From assembly GCA_900543615.1 (NCBI GenBank), contig UQSC01000059.1, positions 1 to 11,103 on the forward strand: 11,103 nucleotides of DNA. The letters run 5' to 3'. The notes below the pieces were generated by a model. It had not been told where the DNA came from and searched no databases. It saw only the letters and a list, made by a program, of their open reading frames with translations. The stretch comes from an uncultured Collinsella sp. GTDB lineage: Bacteria; Actinomycetota; Coriobacteriia; Coriobacteriales; Coriobacteriaceae. Within the stretch, counting starts at the first letter, position 1, and each line of letters opens with the position of its first letter. This document shows, in pieces, positions 1-4,659 of this stretch. The position numbers and the translations under genes were made by a program.

Positions 1-41
1 AAGGCTATTCGTCGGCAGCGTCAGATGTGTATAAGAGACAG
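1..41 (+). other. Nextera i5 adapter with index (artefact)
   Basis: Bases 9-22 read TCGTCGGCAGCGTC and bases 23-41 are the 19-bp Tn5 mosaic end AGATGTGTATAAGAGACAG. Together they are the Nextera Read-1 transposase adapter. Bases 1-8 (AAGGCTAT) occupy the i5 index position and, from memory, equal the Illumina index S520. This is library-construction sequence left in the assembly, not a genomic Tn5 insertion, because index and adapter are present and nothing lies beyond them. Biological sequence starts at 42. Confidence 0.97.
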
Positions 42-349
42 ATGCCTATGTGCGCGGGCAGATTCATCACGACCGGCCCGACTCGAGCGTCCTCATCTTT
101 AGGTCTCAGGAGTCACGTACGACGCTTAAGCCGGATTCCGTGCCGACGGATGCCGGAGCCGGCCTGCCGCGAAAGGCGGGGTCGATCGCTGTGAGCAATA
201 GCGGATATGGGCGCTACGAAGGCGAGCTTGAGATTGCGCGGGTCGATCTTCCCGGTGACGAGCGCATGAACGTTGCGGGCCATATCACGCCCGAGGCAAT
301 GGAGCTGCTGCCGTTCATCAAACGCGGATTCGGGGTACGGTTCGTTTAG
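42..349 (+). CDS. MupG/DUF871-family protein, C-terminal fragment
   Basis: The 5' end is missing because the contig is cut by adapter; the first whole codon is 44-46, leaving 101 residues before the TAG at 347-349. The GTG at 50 is internal, not the start. The visible part carries the C-terminal signature I associate with DUF871 proteins: an R-G-Q-I...IFRSQ stretch, then KAGSIAVSNSGYGRYEGELE, then a DLPGDERMNVAGHI segment, ending in F-x-V-R-F-V. That region is the cyclophilin-like C-terminal domain following a TIM barrel of about 240 residues. Characterised members (MupG) are cytoplasmic 6-phospho-N-acetylmuramidases that split MurNAc-6P-GlcNAc after PTS import during wall recycling. The catalytic barrel is not in the window, so the substrate cannot be judged. 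The next gene starts 92 bp downstream and need not be co-transcribed. Confidence 0.8.
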
Positions 350-441
350 CGTGTGACCCGTGGGCTACAATTGGCCCATCGTACGAAGGCGCCTCGTGTG
401 GCGTGTGCCTGCGTTGGCCGATCTATATTCGGAGGATTCCC

Positions 442-801
442 ATGGCAGTACTGTTTGTTGAATACCCCAAGTGCTCGACCTGTAAAAAGGCCAAGGCATG
501 GCTGGACGAACATGGGGTTGAGTATATCGATCGCGATATCGTTTTGGACAATCCCACGGCTGATGAGCTTGCGACCTGGATTGCTCGCTCGGGGCTGCCG
601 GTGCGGCGTTTCTTTAATTCGTCGGGCATGAAATATCGAGAGCTGGGCCTGAAGGCGCGTCTGGATGCGGGCATGACGGATCGGGATTGCTACGAGCTGC
701 TGGCGACCGACGGCATGCTGGTCAAGCGTCCGCTGCTGGTGGGCGACGACTTTGCGATTCCCGGCTTTAGGGAAGCGGCTTGGGCCGAGGCGTTGCTGTA
801 G
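442..801 (+). CDS. ArsC/Spx-family thioredoxin-fold protein
   Basis: This 119-residue protein starts at ATG 442, which has GGAGG at 431-435, six bases upstream. An in-frame ATG at 403 exists but lacks a comparable site. The N-terminal KCSTCKKA carries a C11-x2-C14 pair at the thioredoxin-fold active site. R55-R56 lead into FFNSSGMKYRELGL, and VKRPLLV is at 94-100, with R96 aligning with the arginine of the ArsC/YffB/Spx superfamily. Family members include glutaredoxin-type arsenate reductases and the regulator Spx. A CxxC with no ars genes nearby makes a general redox or unassigned ArsC-related role more likely than arsenate resistance. A TACAAT at 366-371 could be a -10 element, but no convincing -35 is seen. 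Eight bases past the stop, the first palindrome of the 46-bp array begins. Confidence 0.88.
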   Translation: MAVLFVEYPKCSTCKKAKAWLDEHGVEYIDRDIVLDNPTADELATWIARSGLPVRRFFNSSGMKYRELGLKARLDAGMTDRDCYELLATDGMLVKRPLLVGDDFAIPGFREAAWAEALL

Positions 802-808
802 TGGCTGC

Positions 809-978
809 GGAAAGTGCATCCCGGAATTCGCTTCCAGAATGGGATGCACTTTCCCAAAGTGGCCGGTTGCGGAAAGCACGTCCCATTCTGAGCTTCGATT
901 GCGGGACACGGTTTCCGGTTGAGGGCTCGACGGGAAAGTAGGGACCAGTTTGAGCTTGAAATCTGGGACGCACTTTCC
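809..978. repeat. Array of three 46-bp palindromes, 62-bp pitch
   Basis: The units are 809-854, 871-916 and 933-978. Each has 14-bp arms around an 18-bp loop, and 16-bp spacers give an exact 62-bp period. Unit 1 arms are perfect (GGAAAGTGCATCCC and its complement); units 2 and 3 pair at 11 and 10 of 14 positions. All three begin GGAAAG and end TTTCC. Loops 2 and 3 share TGAGCTT at the same offset, while loop 1 resembles loop 2 better when reversed (TCCCATTCTG). The array fills the convergent gap between the ArsC-like gene and the minus-strand gene at 998-1408. No T-run follows any unit, so a plain terminator is unlikely, though unit 1 could still slow polymerase. The family is not recognised. 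Confidence 0.9.
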
Positions 979-997
979 GCCGGCGGGCCTGCCCCAG

Positions 998-1408
998 TCA
1001 GTCCGCCAGCTGTGCCCATTCGTGCGGATCGTAGACCTTTACGTGTTTGTTGGGCTTGCCGCTCCAGTACTCCTCGTCCATAAAGGGCAGATATGCCTGA
1101 ATACCGGGGCAGATAAAGGGAATCCGCTGCTGTTGCAGTCGCTCACGCTGGCGCTGCTCCAGGTGTGCCTCGGATATGACGGTCGGCATACCGGACAGCT
1201 CGACGAGGCTTGCCTGGATTCGTTTAAGGTCGGGGAGTCCCGCGTGCCATGACATCCGCATGATCAAAAAGGATGCACGGCGGTATTTTGCCTGCATCAC
1301 CGTGATGGCGGGGCGCAGTGTGGGATGGATTTTGTCCCGTTCGGGCCAAAGGTCGGCAGTGATCTCGAGGCCCAGGGTCTCCCATAGGTAATCAAGCTCT
1401 TCGTCCAT
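998..1408 (-). CDS. Hypothetical protein with PFICPGxQAYLP motif
   Basis: This reads as a 136-residue protein from ATG at 1408 to TGA at 998-1000; a GAGG lies a few bases upstream of the ATG on the minus strand. It is rich in charged residues, with no signal peptide or membrane segment. Residues 80-95 form an E/Q/R-rich helix followed by IPFICPGIQAYLPFM at 96-110. From memory, a similar 'pFIvPGxQ-x-YLPf' phrase occurs in proteins annotated as MarR-like winged-helix regulators, where a winged helix follows. Here the protein ends 26 residues after the motif, so it would be a version lacking that DNA-binding part. I cannot assign a function. It converges on the ArsC-like gene across the 46-bp palindrome array. 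The 276 bp between its start and tRNA-Gln hold the tRNA promoter and an inverted repeat, and otherwise nothing I can name. Confidence 0.7.
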   Translation of the reverse strand: MDEELDYLWETLGLEITADLWPERDKIHPTLRPAITVMQAKYRRASFLIMRMSWHAGLPDLKRIQASLVELSGMPTVISEAHLEQRQRERLQQQRIPFICPGIQAYLPFMDEEYWSGKPNKHVKVYDPHEWAQLAD

Positions 1409-1573
1409 GGCGCCTCGATATCTACGCGATCATTGATACTTCGATTGTGTTGCCTGGTGCTATCGTTTTCGCGGTAGAATCTGCCAACGGTTGACGGCTA
1501 CCGCTCGCGGCGTTTTGCCCTTCGTGTACAGCGGTCGGCTTCACAGGTCCTTCACGGGTTGGACTAAATTAGG

Positions 1574-1608
1574 CCAATTTGACTGAATTTCAAAAAAGTC
1601 AAAATTGG
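1574..1608. repeat. AT-rich inverted repeat upstream of tRNA promoter
   Basis: CCAATTTGACT (1574-1584) and AGTCAAAATTGG (1597-1608) form an 11-bp inverted repeat with one bulged A around a 12-bp AT-rich loop. It ends three bases before the proposed -35 box of the tRNA promoter. It could be an upstream regulator or UP-like region, or a weak hairpin; no T-run follows. Confidence 0.55.
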
Positions 1609-1611
1609 GGC

Positions 1612-1640
1612 TTGCGTCACGGCGAGACTTCCCGTATATT
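1612..1640 (+). promoter_or_regulatory. Promoter of the tRNA-Gln/tRNA-Glu unit
   Basis: A -35-like TTGCGT (1612-1617) and a -10-like TATATT (1635-1640) are separated by 17 bp. This places a start near 1647, about 38 nt before tRNA-Gln, a normal tRNA leader. It is the best sigma70-type pair in this intergenic region. Confidence 0.6.
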
Positions 1641-1684
1641 TCTTTCTTGCGCAAAGGCACAGCCGAGCGCAGCGATGCAGTCAT

Positions 1685-1758
1685 TGGGATGTCGTCTAAT
1701 GGCAGGACAGCGGATTCTGGTTCCGTCAATGGGGGTTCGACTCCCTCCATCCCAGCCA
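1685..1758 (+). tRNA. tRNA-Gln (anticodon CTG)
   Basis: This is a 74-nt cloverleaf with encoded CCA. The acceptor TGGGATG pairs with CATCCCA (1748-1754), followed by discriminator G and CCA (1756-1758). The anticodon stem GGA/TCC encloses loop TTCTGGT, giving anticodon CTG. The T arm carries GGTTCGACTCC. The GGATTCTG-x-TTCC anticodon arm is typical of bacterial tRNA-Gln. It lies 17 nt upstream of tRNA-Glu and is presumably co-transcribed with it. Confidence 0.95.
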
Positions 1759-1775
1759 TTGCATTTGCTACATAT

Positions 1776-1852
1776 GGCCCGTTCGTCTAGCGGTTTAGGA
1801 CGCCGCCCTCTCAAGGCGGAGATCACCAGTTCGAATCTGGTACGGGCTACCA
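1776..1852 (+). tRNA. tRNA-Glu (anticodon CTC)
   Basis: This is a 77-nt cloverleaf with encoded CCA at 1850-1852. The acceptor GGCCCGT pairs with ACGGGCT (first pair a G-U wobble). Anticodon stem CCGCC/GGCGG encloses loop CTCTCAA, giving anticodon CTC. The D arm has TCGTCTAGCGGTTTAGGA and the T arm has GTTCGAATC. It is the second gene of the tRNA pair, with an intrinsic terminator 10 nt downstream. Confidence 0.95.
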
Positions 1853-1862
1853 AAATTGAACG

Positions 1863-1890
1863 CCCGGGCCTCGTAAGAGACCCGGGTTTT
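1863..1890 (+). terminator. Intrinsic terminator of the tRNA unit
   Basis: CCCGGG (1863-1868) pairs with CCCGGG (1881-1886). Inside, CTC pairs with GAG across one c/a mismatch and a GTAA loop. TTTT follows at 1887-1890. It sits directly behind tRNA-Glu. Confidence 0.85.
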
Positions 1891-1899
1891 GTGTATTGA

Positions 1900-1911
1900 C
1901 CGTATATACGG
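1900..1911. promoter_or_regulatory. Perfect 12-bp palindrome CCGTATATACGG
   Basis: The dodecamer CCGTATATACGG equals its own reverse complement. It lies between the tRNA terminator and the TPR gene, 35 bp before that gene's ATG. TATATA inside it could serve as a -10 element, though no good -35 is visible, so it may be a promoter/operator for the TPR-smpB pair. This is suggestive only. Confidence 0.35.
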
Positions 1912-1946
1912 CGCCTGCCGTGTTTCGCTCAGATCGAGGAGTAGCC

Positions 1947-2864
1947 ATGGATCTGCCCATCAGCTTGCAAGACATCACGTATGCCGAGAACTATCTGGCG
2001 CAGGGCGACTTGGCTACGGCGACGCCGCTGCTGGAGCGTCTGGTGGAGCTCGCCGAGGAGTATATTGATGCTGAGTGCAAGACGGAGGAGAAGCGTCAAT
2101 ACTTTAGCTTCGATAGCAAGTTTGAGCGCTTGGCCTATCGCCGCGTGGAGAAGGATCCGCGCGAGCTCGTGCAGGTCGAGGTGCCGTTTGACCGCCTGTA
2201 CTCTGACATGGCGTTTGCCTACATTCGCCAGCAGGATTATGTGAGTGCTCGGAATGCCCTGATGCAGGCTGTGCGTTGGGACCCCATGAACTGCAACTAT
2301 CGCTTGGATTTGGCCGAGCTGTTCCGCGCACTCGAGGACAAGCAGGAATGGGCATCGCTCTCGTTCTCGGTGCTGGAGCGTGCAAGCGATGGCAAGTGCG
2401 CCGCCCGCGCTTACGCCAATCTAGGTCAGTACTTCTTGGAGCCCGAGACCGAGAACGTTTCGGCTGCCGTGGGCTGCGCGCGTCTGGCGCTGCGCCTGGC
2501 GCCCAACGATGCGCATACGACGCGCCTGCTCAACAAGATCCATACCACCTATCCGGATGCCGCTGATGAGAGCGACGACCACGTGATGGGTGAACTGGCC
2601 CTGCAAGGCGTGCCGACCTCGCCTTCGGCCGAGATTGCCATCTGCCTGATTATGTGCGCGACCGATGCTGCAAGCGACGGCGACAAGCAGGAGGCGACGC
2701 GCCTGACGGTGCGTGCTCGCGACTTGGTGGGCGAGGAGGCCTGCGCGGCGATTATCAAACTGGTGCGCGAGAGCGATGCCGAGCTCAATGCCGAGCGCAA
2801 GGCAAAGCGTGAGGCTGCGGGCTCAAACGCCGATGGCGCCAAGGAGGCCGGCGATGCCCAGTAA
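1947..2864 (+). CDS. Tetratricopeptide-repeat protein, upstream of smpB
   Basis: This 305-residue protein starts at ATG 1947, with GAGGAG at 1936-1941 five bases upstream. An in-frame ATG at 1896 lies almost on the tRNA terminator and has no such site. It is all-helical in character with no signal peptide or membrane segment, so probably cytoplasmic. Two stretches read as TPR pairs: residues about 85-118 (AFAYIRQQDYVSARNALMQA then WDPMN) and about 153-190 (AYANLGQYF ... CARLALRLAPND). The N-terminal 8-40 helix pair (AENYLAQGDLATATPLLERL) is also TPR-like. The last 30 residues are a low-complexity A/K/E tail. The TAA overlaps the start of smpB by 11 bp, pointing to translational coupling. TPR domains mediate protein-protein contacts; the partner is unknown. 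The smpB ribosome binding site lies inside this gene's 3' end. Confidence 0.85.
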   Translation: MDLPISLQDITYAENYLAQGDLATATPLLERLVELAEEYIDAECKTEEKRQYFSFDSKFERLAYRRVEKDPRELVQVEVPFDRLYSDMAFAYIRQQDYVSARNALMQAVRWDPMNCNYRLDLAELFRALEDKQEWASLSFSVLERASDGKCAARAYANLGQYFLEPETENVSAAVGCARLALRLAPNDAHTTRLLNKIHTTYPDAADESDDHVMGELALQGVPTSPSAEIAICLIMCATDAASDGDKQEATRLTVRARDLVGEEACAAIIKLVRESDAELNAERKAKREAAGSNADGAKEAGDAQ

Positions 2865-3324
2865 GCGCGAGCGCAAGCTCATTTCCAAGAATCGCTCGGC
2901 ACATCACGAGTACTTTATCGATGAGACGTTTGAGTGCGGTATTGAGCTGAGCGGCACCGAGGTCAAGTCGATTCGCGAGCGCGCCTGTCAGATCACTGAC
3001 ACTTTTGCGCTGATTCGTGGCGGCGAGTGCTGGCTCGTCGGACTGCATATCCACCCTTATAGCCATGGTGGCGTGTGGAATCGCGATCCCGATCGTCGGC
3101 GTCGTCTGCTGCTGCACCGCAAGGAGATCGACTTTCTTGACGGCAAACTTCGCAACCGTGGTTATGCGCTGGTTCCGTTGGAACTCTACTTTAATACCGA
3201 TGGCCGCGTAAAGCTGCTGCTGGGTCTGGGTCGCGGCAAGAAGCTCTACGACAAGCGCGAGGACTTGGCCAAGCGTGATGTCCAACGCGAGATCGACCGC
3301 GCCCTCAAAGAGCGCAATCGCTGA
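2854..3324 (+). CDS. smpB: SsrA-binding protein SmpB
   Basis: This 156-residue protein starts at ATG 2854, preceded by AAGGAGG at 2841-2847. SmpB binds tmRNA and brings it to stalled ribosomes for trans-translation. Family signatures visible are KNRSAHHEYFI near 12-22, FECGIELSGTEVKSIR near 26-41, the RRRRLLLHRKEID block, then GRGKKLYDKRED, and a basic helical tail ending in KERNR that would enter the mRNA channel. Length matches the family (about 150-160). It overlaps the TPR gene by 11 bp in another frame. No ssrA (tmRNA) gene is visible beside it in this window, although the two often sit close together. A 67-bp palindrome follows 12 bp after the stop and an intrinsic terminator follows at 3446-3479. 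Confidence 0.97.
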   Translation: MPSKRERKLISKNRSAHHEYFIDETFECGIELSGTEVKSIRERACQITDTFALIRGGECWLVGLHIHPYSHGGVWNRDPDRRRRLLLHRKEIDFLDGKLRNRGYALVPLELYFNTDGRVKLLLGLGRGKKLYDKREDLAKRDVQREIDRALKERNR

Positions 3325-3336
3325 CCACCCTTCATA

Positions 3337-3403
3337 AGTTGCGGTGGAATACGGACTGTTTTGCCTGATTGAGGGACTATTCAGTCCCTATTTCACCGCA
3401 ACT
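3337..3403. repeat. 67-bp palindrome after smpB
   Basis: The outer arms AGTTGCGGTGGAATA (3337-3351) and TATTTCACCGCAACT (3389-3403) pair over 15 positions with one G-T wobble. After one C/C mismatch, GGACTG (3353-3358) pairs with CAGTCC (3382-3387). An alternative inner hairpin, GGGACT-attc-AGTCCC, is also possible. No T-run follows, so it is not a standard terminator, and one is found 43 bp further on. Its sequence differs from both three-unit palindrome families in the window. Confidence 0.85.
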
Positions 3404-3445
3404 GCGGGCGTCTCATCTTTCTTACTGTTCTGACACATATGTCTC

Positions 3446-3479
3446 AAAGGCGGCGTCCGTTATGGGCGTCGCCTTTTTT
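3446..3479 (+). terminator. Intrinsic terminator between smpB and flavin reductase
   Basis: AAAGGCGGCGTCC (3446-3458) pairs with GGGCGTCGCCTTT around GTTAT, including two G-U wobbles. A six-T run follows at 3474-3479. It ends smpB transcription or, if a promoter lies upstream of it, could act as an attenuator for the flavin reductase, whose start codon is 52 bp downstream. Confidence 0.88.
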
Positions 3480-3530
3480 GTGGGTACATACATCCATGAG
3501 GTTCCAACCCGAGCTAGGGGAGTGATTGTT

Positions 3531-4034
3531 ATGGACAAAACTGCGTTCTTTACCATGCCGAGTGGCCTGTACGTGGTGAGCGCCGCGGCGGACGGGCTGC
3601 GTGCCGGCTGCGTCATCAACACAGCGGTGCAGGTGACATCCGCCCCGCCGCGCATCTCGATTGCCGTGAACAAGGAAAATGTCACGTCCGGCGTAATCGC
3701 ATCGGCTAAGGCTTTTGCGCTGACCGTGATTGACCAGACCGCCGACATGCTCTATATCGGCAATTTTGGCTTCCGCACCAGCAGCGATTACGACAAGTTT
3801 GCCAAGTATGAGACCCACGAGACCACTCTGGGCATGCCCTATGTGCCCGAGCACGCGGCGGCGCTGTTTAGCTGCCATTTGATCGACACTGTGGATGTGG
3901 GCACGCATCTGCTGTTTATTGGCGAGGTCGAGGATGCCGAGCGCCTGAGCGACGAGACGCCGCTGACGTACGACTACTATCACAAGGTACTAAAGGGCAA
4001 GACGCCGCCCAAAGCCTCGTCGTATCAAGGCTAG
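3531..4034 (+). CDS. Flavin reductase-like FMN-binding protein
   Basis: This 167-residue protein starts at ATG 3531, preceded by AGGGGAG at 3516-3522. The frame is open further upstream to 3369, but that part overlaps the palindrome and terminator and is unlikely to be coding. It has the flavin reductase-like split-barrel fold: an N-terminal MPSGLYVVSAAADGLRAGC, then INTAVQVTSAPPRISIAV (29-46), then NFGFRTSSDYDKF (78-90), ending YDYYHKVLKGKTPPKASSYQ. That ending matches what I recall as the linker joining the flavin domain to rubredoxin in fused high-molecular-weight rubredoxins of clostridia and Moorella. Here the protein stops and a rubredoxin gene follows 88 bp later. Probable role: FMN-bound, NAD(P)H-dependent electron transfer in the cytoplasm to rubredoxin, possibly onward to a flavodiiron or peroxide reductase. 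Donor and acceptor are not shown by the sequence. Confidence 0.88.
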   Translation: MDKTAFFTMPSGLYVVSAAADGLRAGCVINTAVQVTSAPPRISIAVNKENVTSGVIASAKAFALTVIDQTADMLYIGNFGFRTSSDYDKFAKYETHETTLGMPYVPEHAAALFSCHLIDTVDVGTHLLFIGEVEDAERLSDETPLTYDYYHKVLKGKTPPKASSYQG

Positions 4035-4051
4035 AAATGTTCTAAAAATAC

Positions 4052-4079
4052 TTGCATTATGTTATTGAGAATATATACT
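4052..4079 (+). promoter_or_regulatory. Promoter of the rubredoxin gene
   Basis: A -35-like TTGCAT (4052-4057) and a -10-like TATACT (4074-4079) are separated by 16 bp, in a strikingly AT-rich stretch (about 4035-4085) of otherwise GC-rich DNA. The start would be near 4086, leaving a leader of about 37 nt. TTATT at 4062-4066 and AATAA at 4080-4084 form an imperfect dyad around the -10 that could be an operator, but no known box fits convincingly. Confidence 0.65.
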
Positions 4080-4122
4080 AATAAGCAAGTACACCAGCAG
4101 TCACGTTCGAGAGGAGAACATC

Positions 4123-4266
4123 ATGGCTGAGGAGAAGAAGACGTATAAGTTTGTGTGCACCGTTTGCGGTTACGAGGTTGAGGTCGACACGCCCGAGCTG
4201 CCCGAGGACTACGTATGCCCGGTCTGCGGCGTCGGCCCCGATGAGTTTGAGCTCGTCGAGGAGTAA
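4123..4266 (+). CDS. Short rubredoxin
   Basis: This 47-residue protein starts at ATG 4123 with GAGGAG at 4111-4116. It carries the two iron-binding knuckles of rubredoxin: C12-TV-C15-GY and C32-PV-C35-GVG, followed by PDEFELV. The four cysteines would hold a single Fe in a small cytoplasmic electron carrier. The segment between the two CxxC pairs is only 16 residues, against nearly 30 in classical 52-54-residue rubredoxins. This makes it the shortened type seen as domains in rubrerythrin or multidomain rubredoxins. It follows the flavin reductase but has its own promoter, and is closed by a strong terminator. The likely partner is that flavin reductase, by analogy with fused high-molecular-weight rubredoxin. 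It is highly acidic. Confidence 0.93.
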   Translation: MAEEKKTYKFVCTVCGYEVEVDTPELPEDYVCPVCGVGPDEFELVEE

Positions 4267-4306
4267 CTCGTAGACACACGGCGATTAGCCATACAGAGCT
4301 CTGTCC

Positions 4307-4343
4307 AAGGGTCCCGGCTGGATATTCCGGCCGGGACCCTTTT
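4307..4343 (+). terminator. Intrinsic terminator after rubredoxin
   Basis: AAGGGTCCCGGC (4307-4318) pairs perfectly with GCCGGGACCCTT (4330-4341), and the stem can extend inward through a T-G wobble. The T-run is 4340-4343. It lies 40 bp behind the rubredoxin stop. From the opposite strand it also forms, with a poor U-tail, and could weakly stop mntH transcripts. Confidence 0.92.
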
Positions 4344-4415
4344 GATTTATCCGTCCCCAAGGGATCACGGCTGCTGTTAGCCGATCCTGCCTGTCGTGAG
4401 TCCGGCCGACTTTTT

Positions 4416-4632
4416 GTCTTAATCCGTAACATCTAGAAGCGGAAATTGGGTCCACTTGTTACAGATCAAGACAAACCAAAACCGTCCGGCAGAAGATCTC
4501 AATCTGTAACATCTAGCAGTGAAAACGGGGTCTATGTGTTACAGATTGAGACAAACGGAGCTGTCCCTCGGAATAATCTCGATCTGTAACATCTAGACAT
4601 CAAAAGCGTGTCTAGATGTTACAGATCGAGAC
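4416..4632. repeat. Array 1: three 57-bp palindromes, 80-bp pitch
   Basis: The units are 4416-4472, 4496-4552 and 4576-4632. Each has 16-bp arms, a 25-bp loop and a 23-bp spacer to the next, giving an exact 80-bp period. The left-arm consensus is RTCTYRATCTGTAACA, with a matching right arm TGTTACAGATYRAGAC. In unit 3 the stem extends to 23 bp (into ATCTAGACA/TGTCTAGAT). Loops vary but keep AAA at loop positions 12-14 and GTC at 19-21. No T-run follows any unit on either strand, so they are not ordinary terminators. The array lies just past the mntH stop, in the convergent gap with the rubredoxin gene. The rest of this 393-bp gap (4267-4659) holds the rubredoxin terminator and no gene. Family not recognised; the same element recurs at 6039-6255. 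Confidence 0.93.
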
Positions 4633-4659
4633 GTTTGCCTGGGTAGGTGCCCCGCCCCA

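Noticed and set aside
1..41. Genomic Tn5 insertion end
   Set aside because: The mosaic end is joined to the sequencing adapter and an index, not to transposon genes.
346..909. Antisense 187-codon frame over the ArsC-like gene
   Set aside because: It has no recognisable domain and covers a gene with family motifs and a clear ribosome binding site.
809..978. Bidirectional intrinsic terminators for the convergent genes
   Set aside because: Unit 1 could form a strong hairpin but no T-run follows on either strand, and three equal-pitch copies are not explained by termination.
1541..1899. Open frames across the tRNA genes on both strands
   Set aside because: They overlap two well-folded tRNAs. 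Peptides such as the antisense RTRFELVISAL are familiar false translations of tRNA genes.
3369..3530. N-terminal extension of the flavin reductase
   Set aside because: The extended frame runs through the 67-bp palindrome and the terminator. ATG 3531 has a good ribosome binding site and begins the conserved domain.
4416..4632. CRISPR array
   Set aside because: Units are palindromic, diverge from one another and number only three; the 23-bp spacers resemble those of the other array; no cas genes are present.
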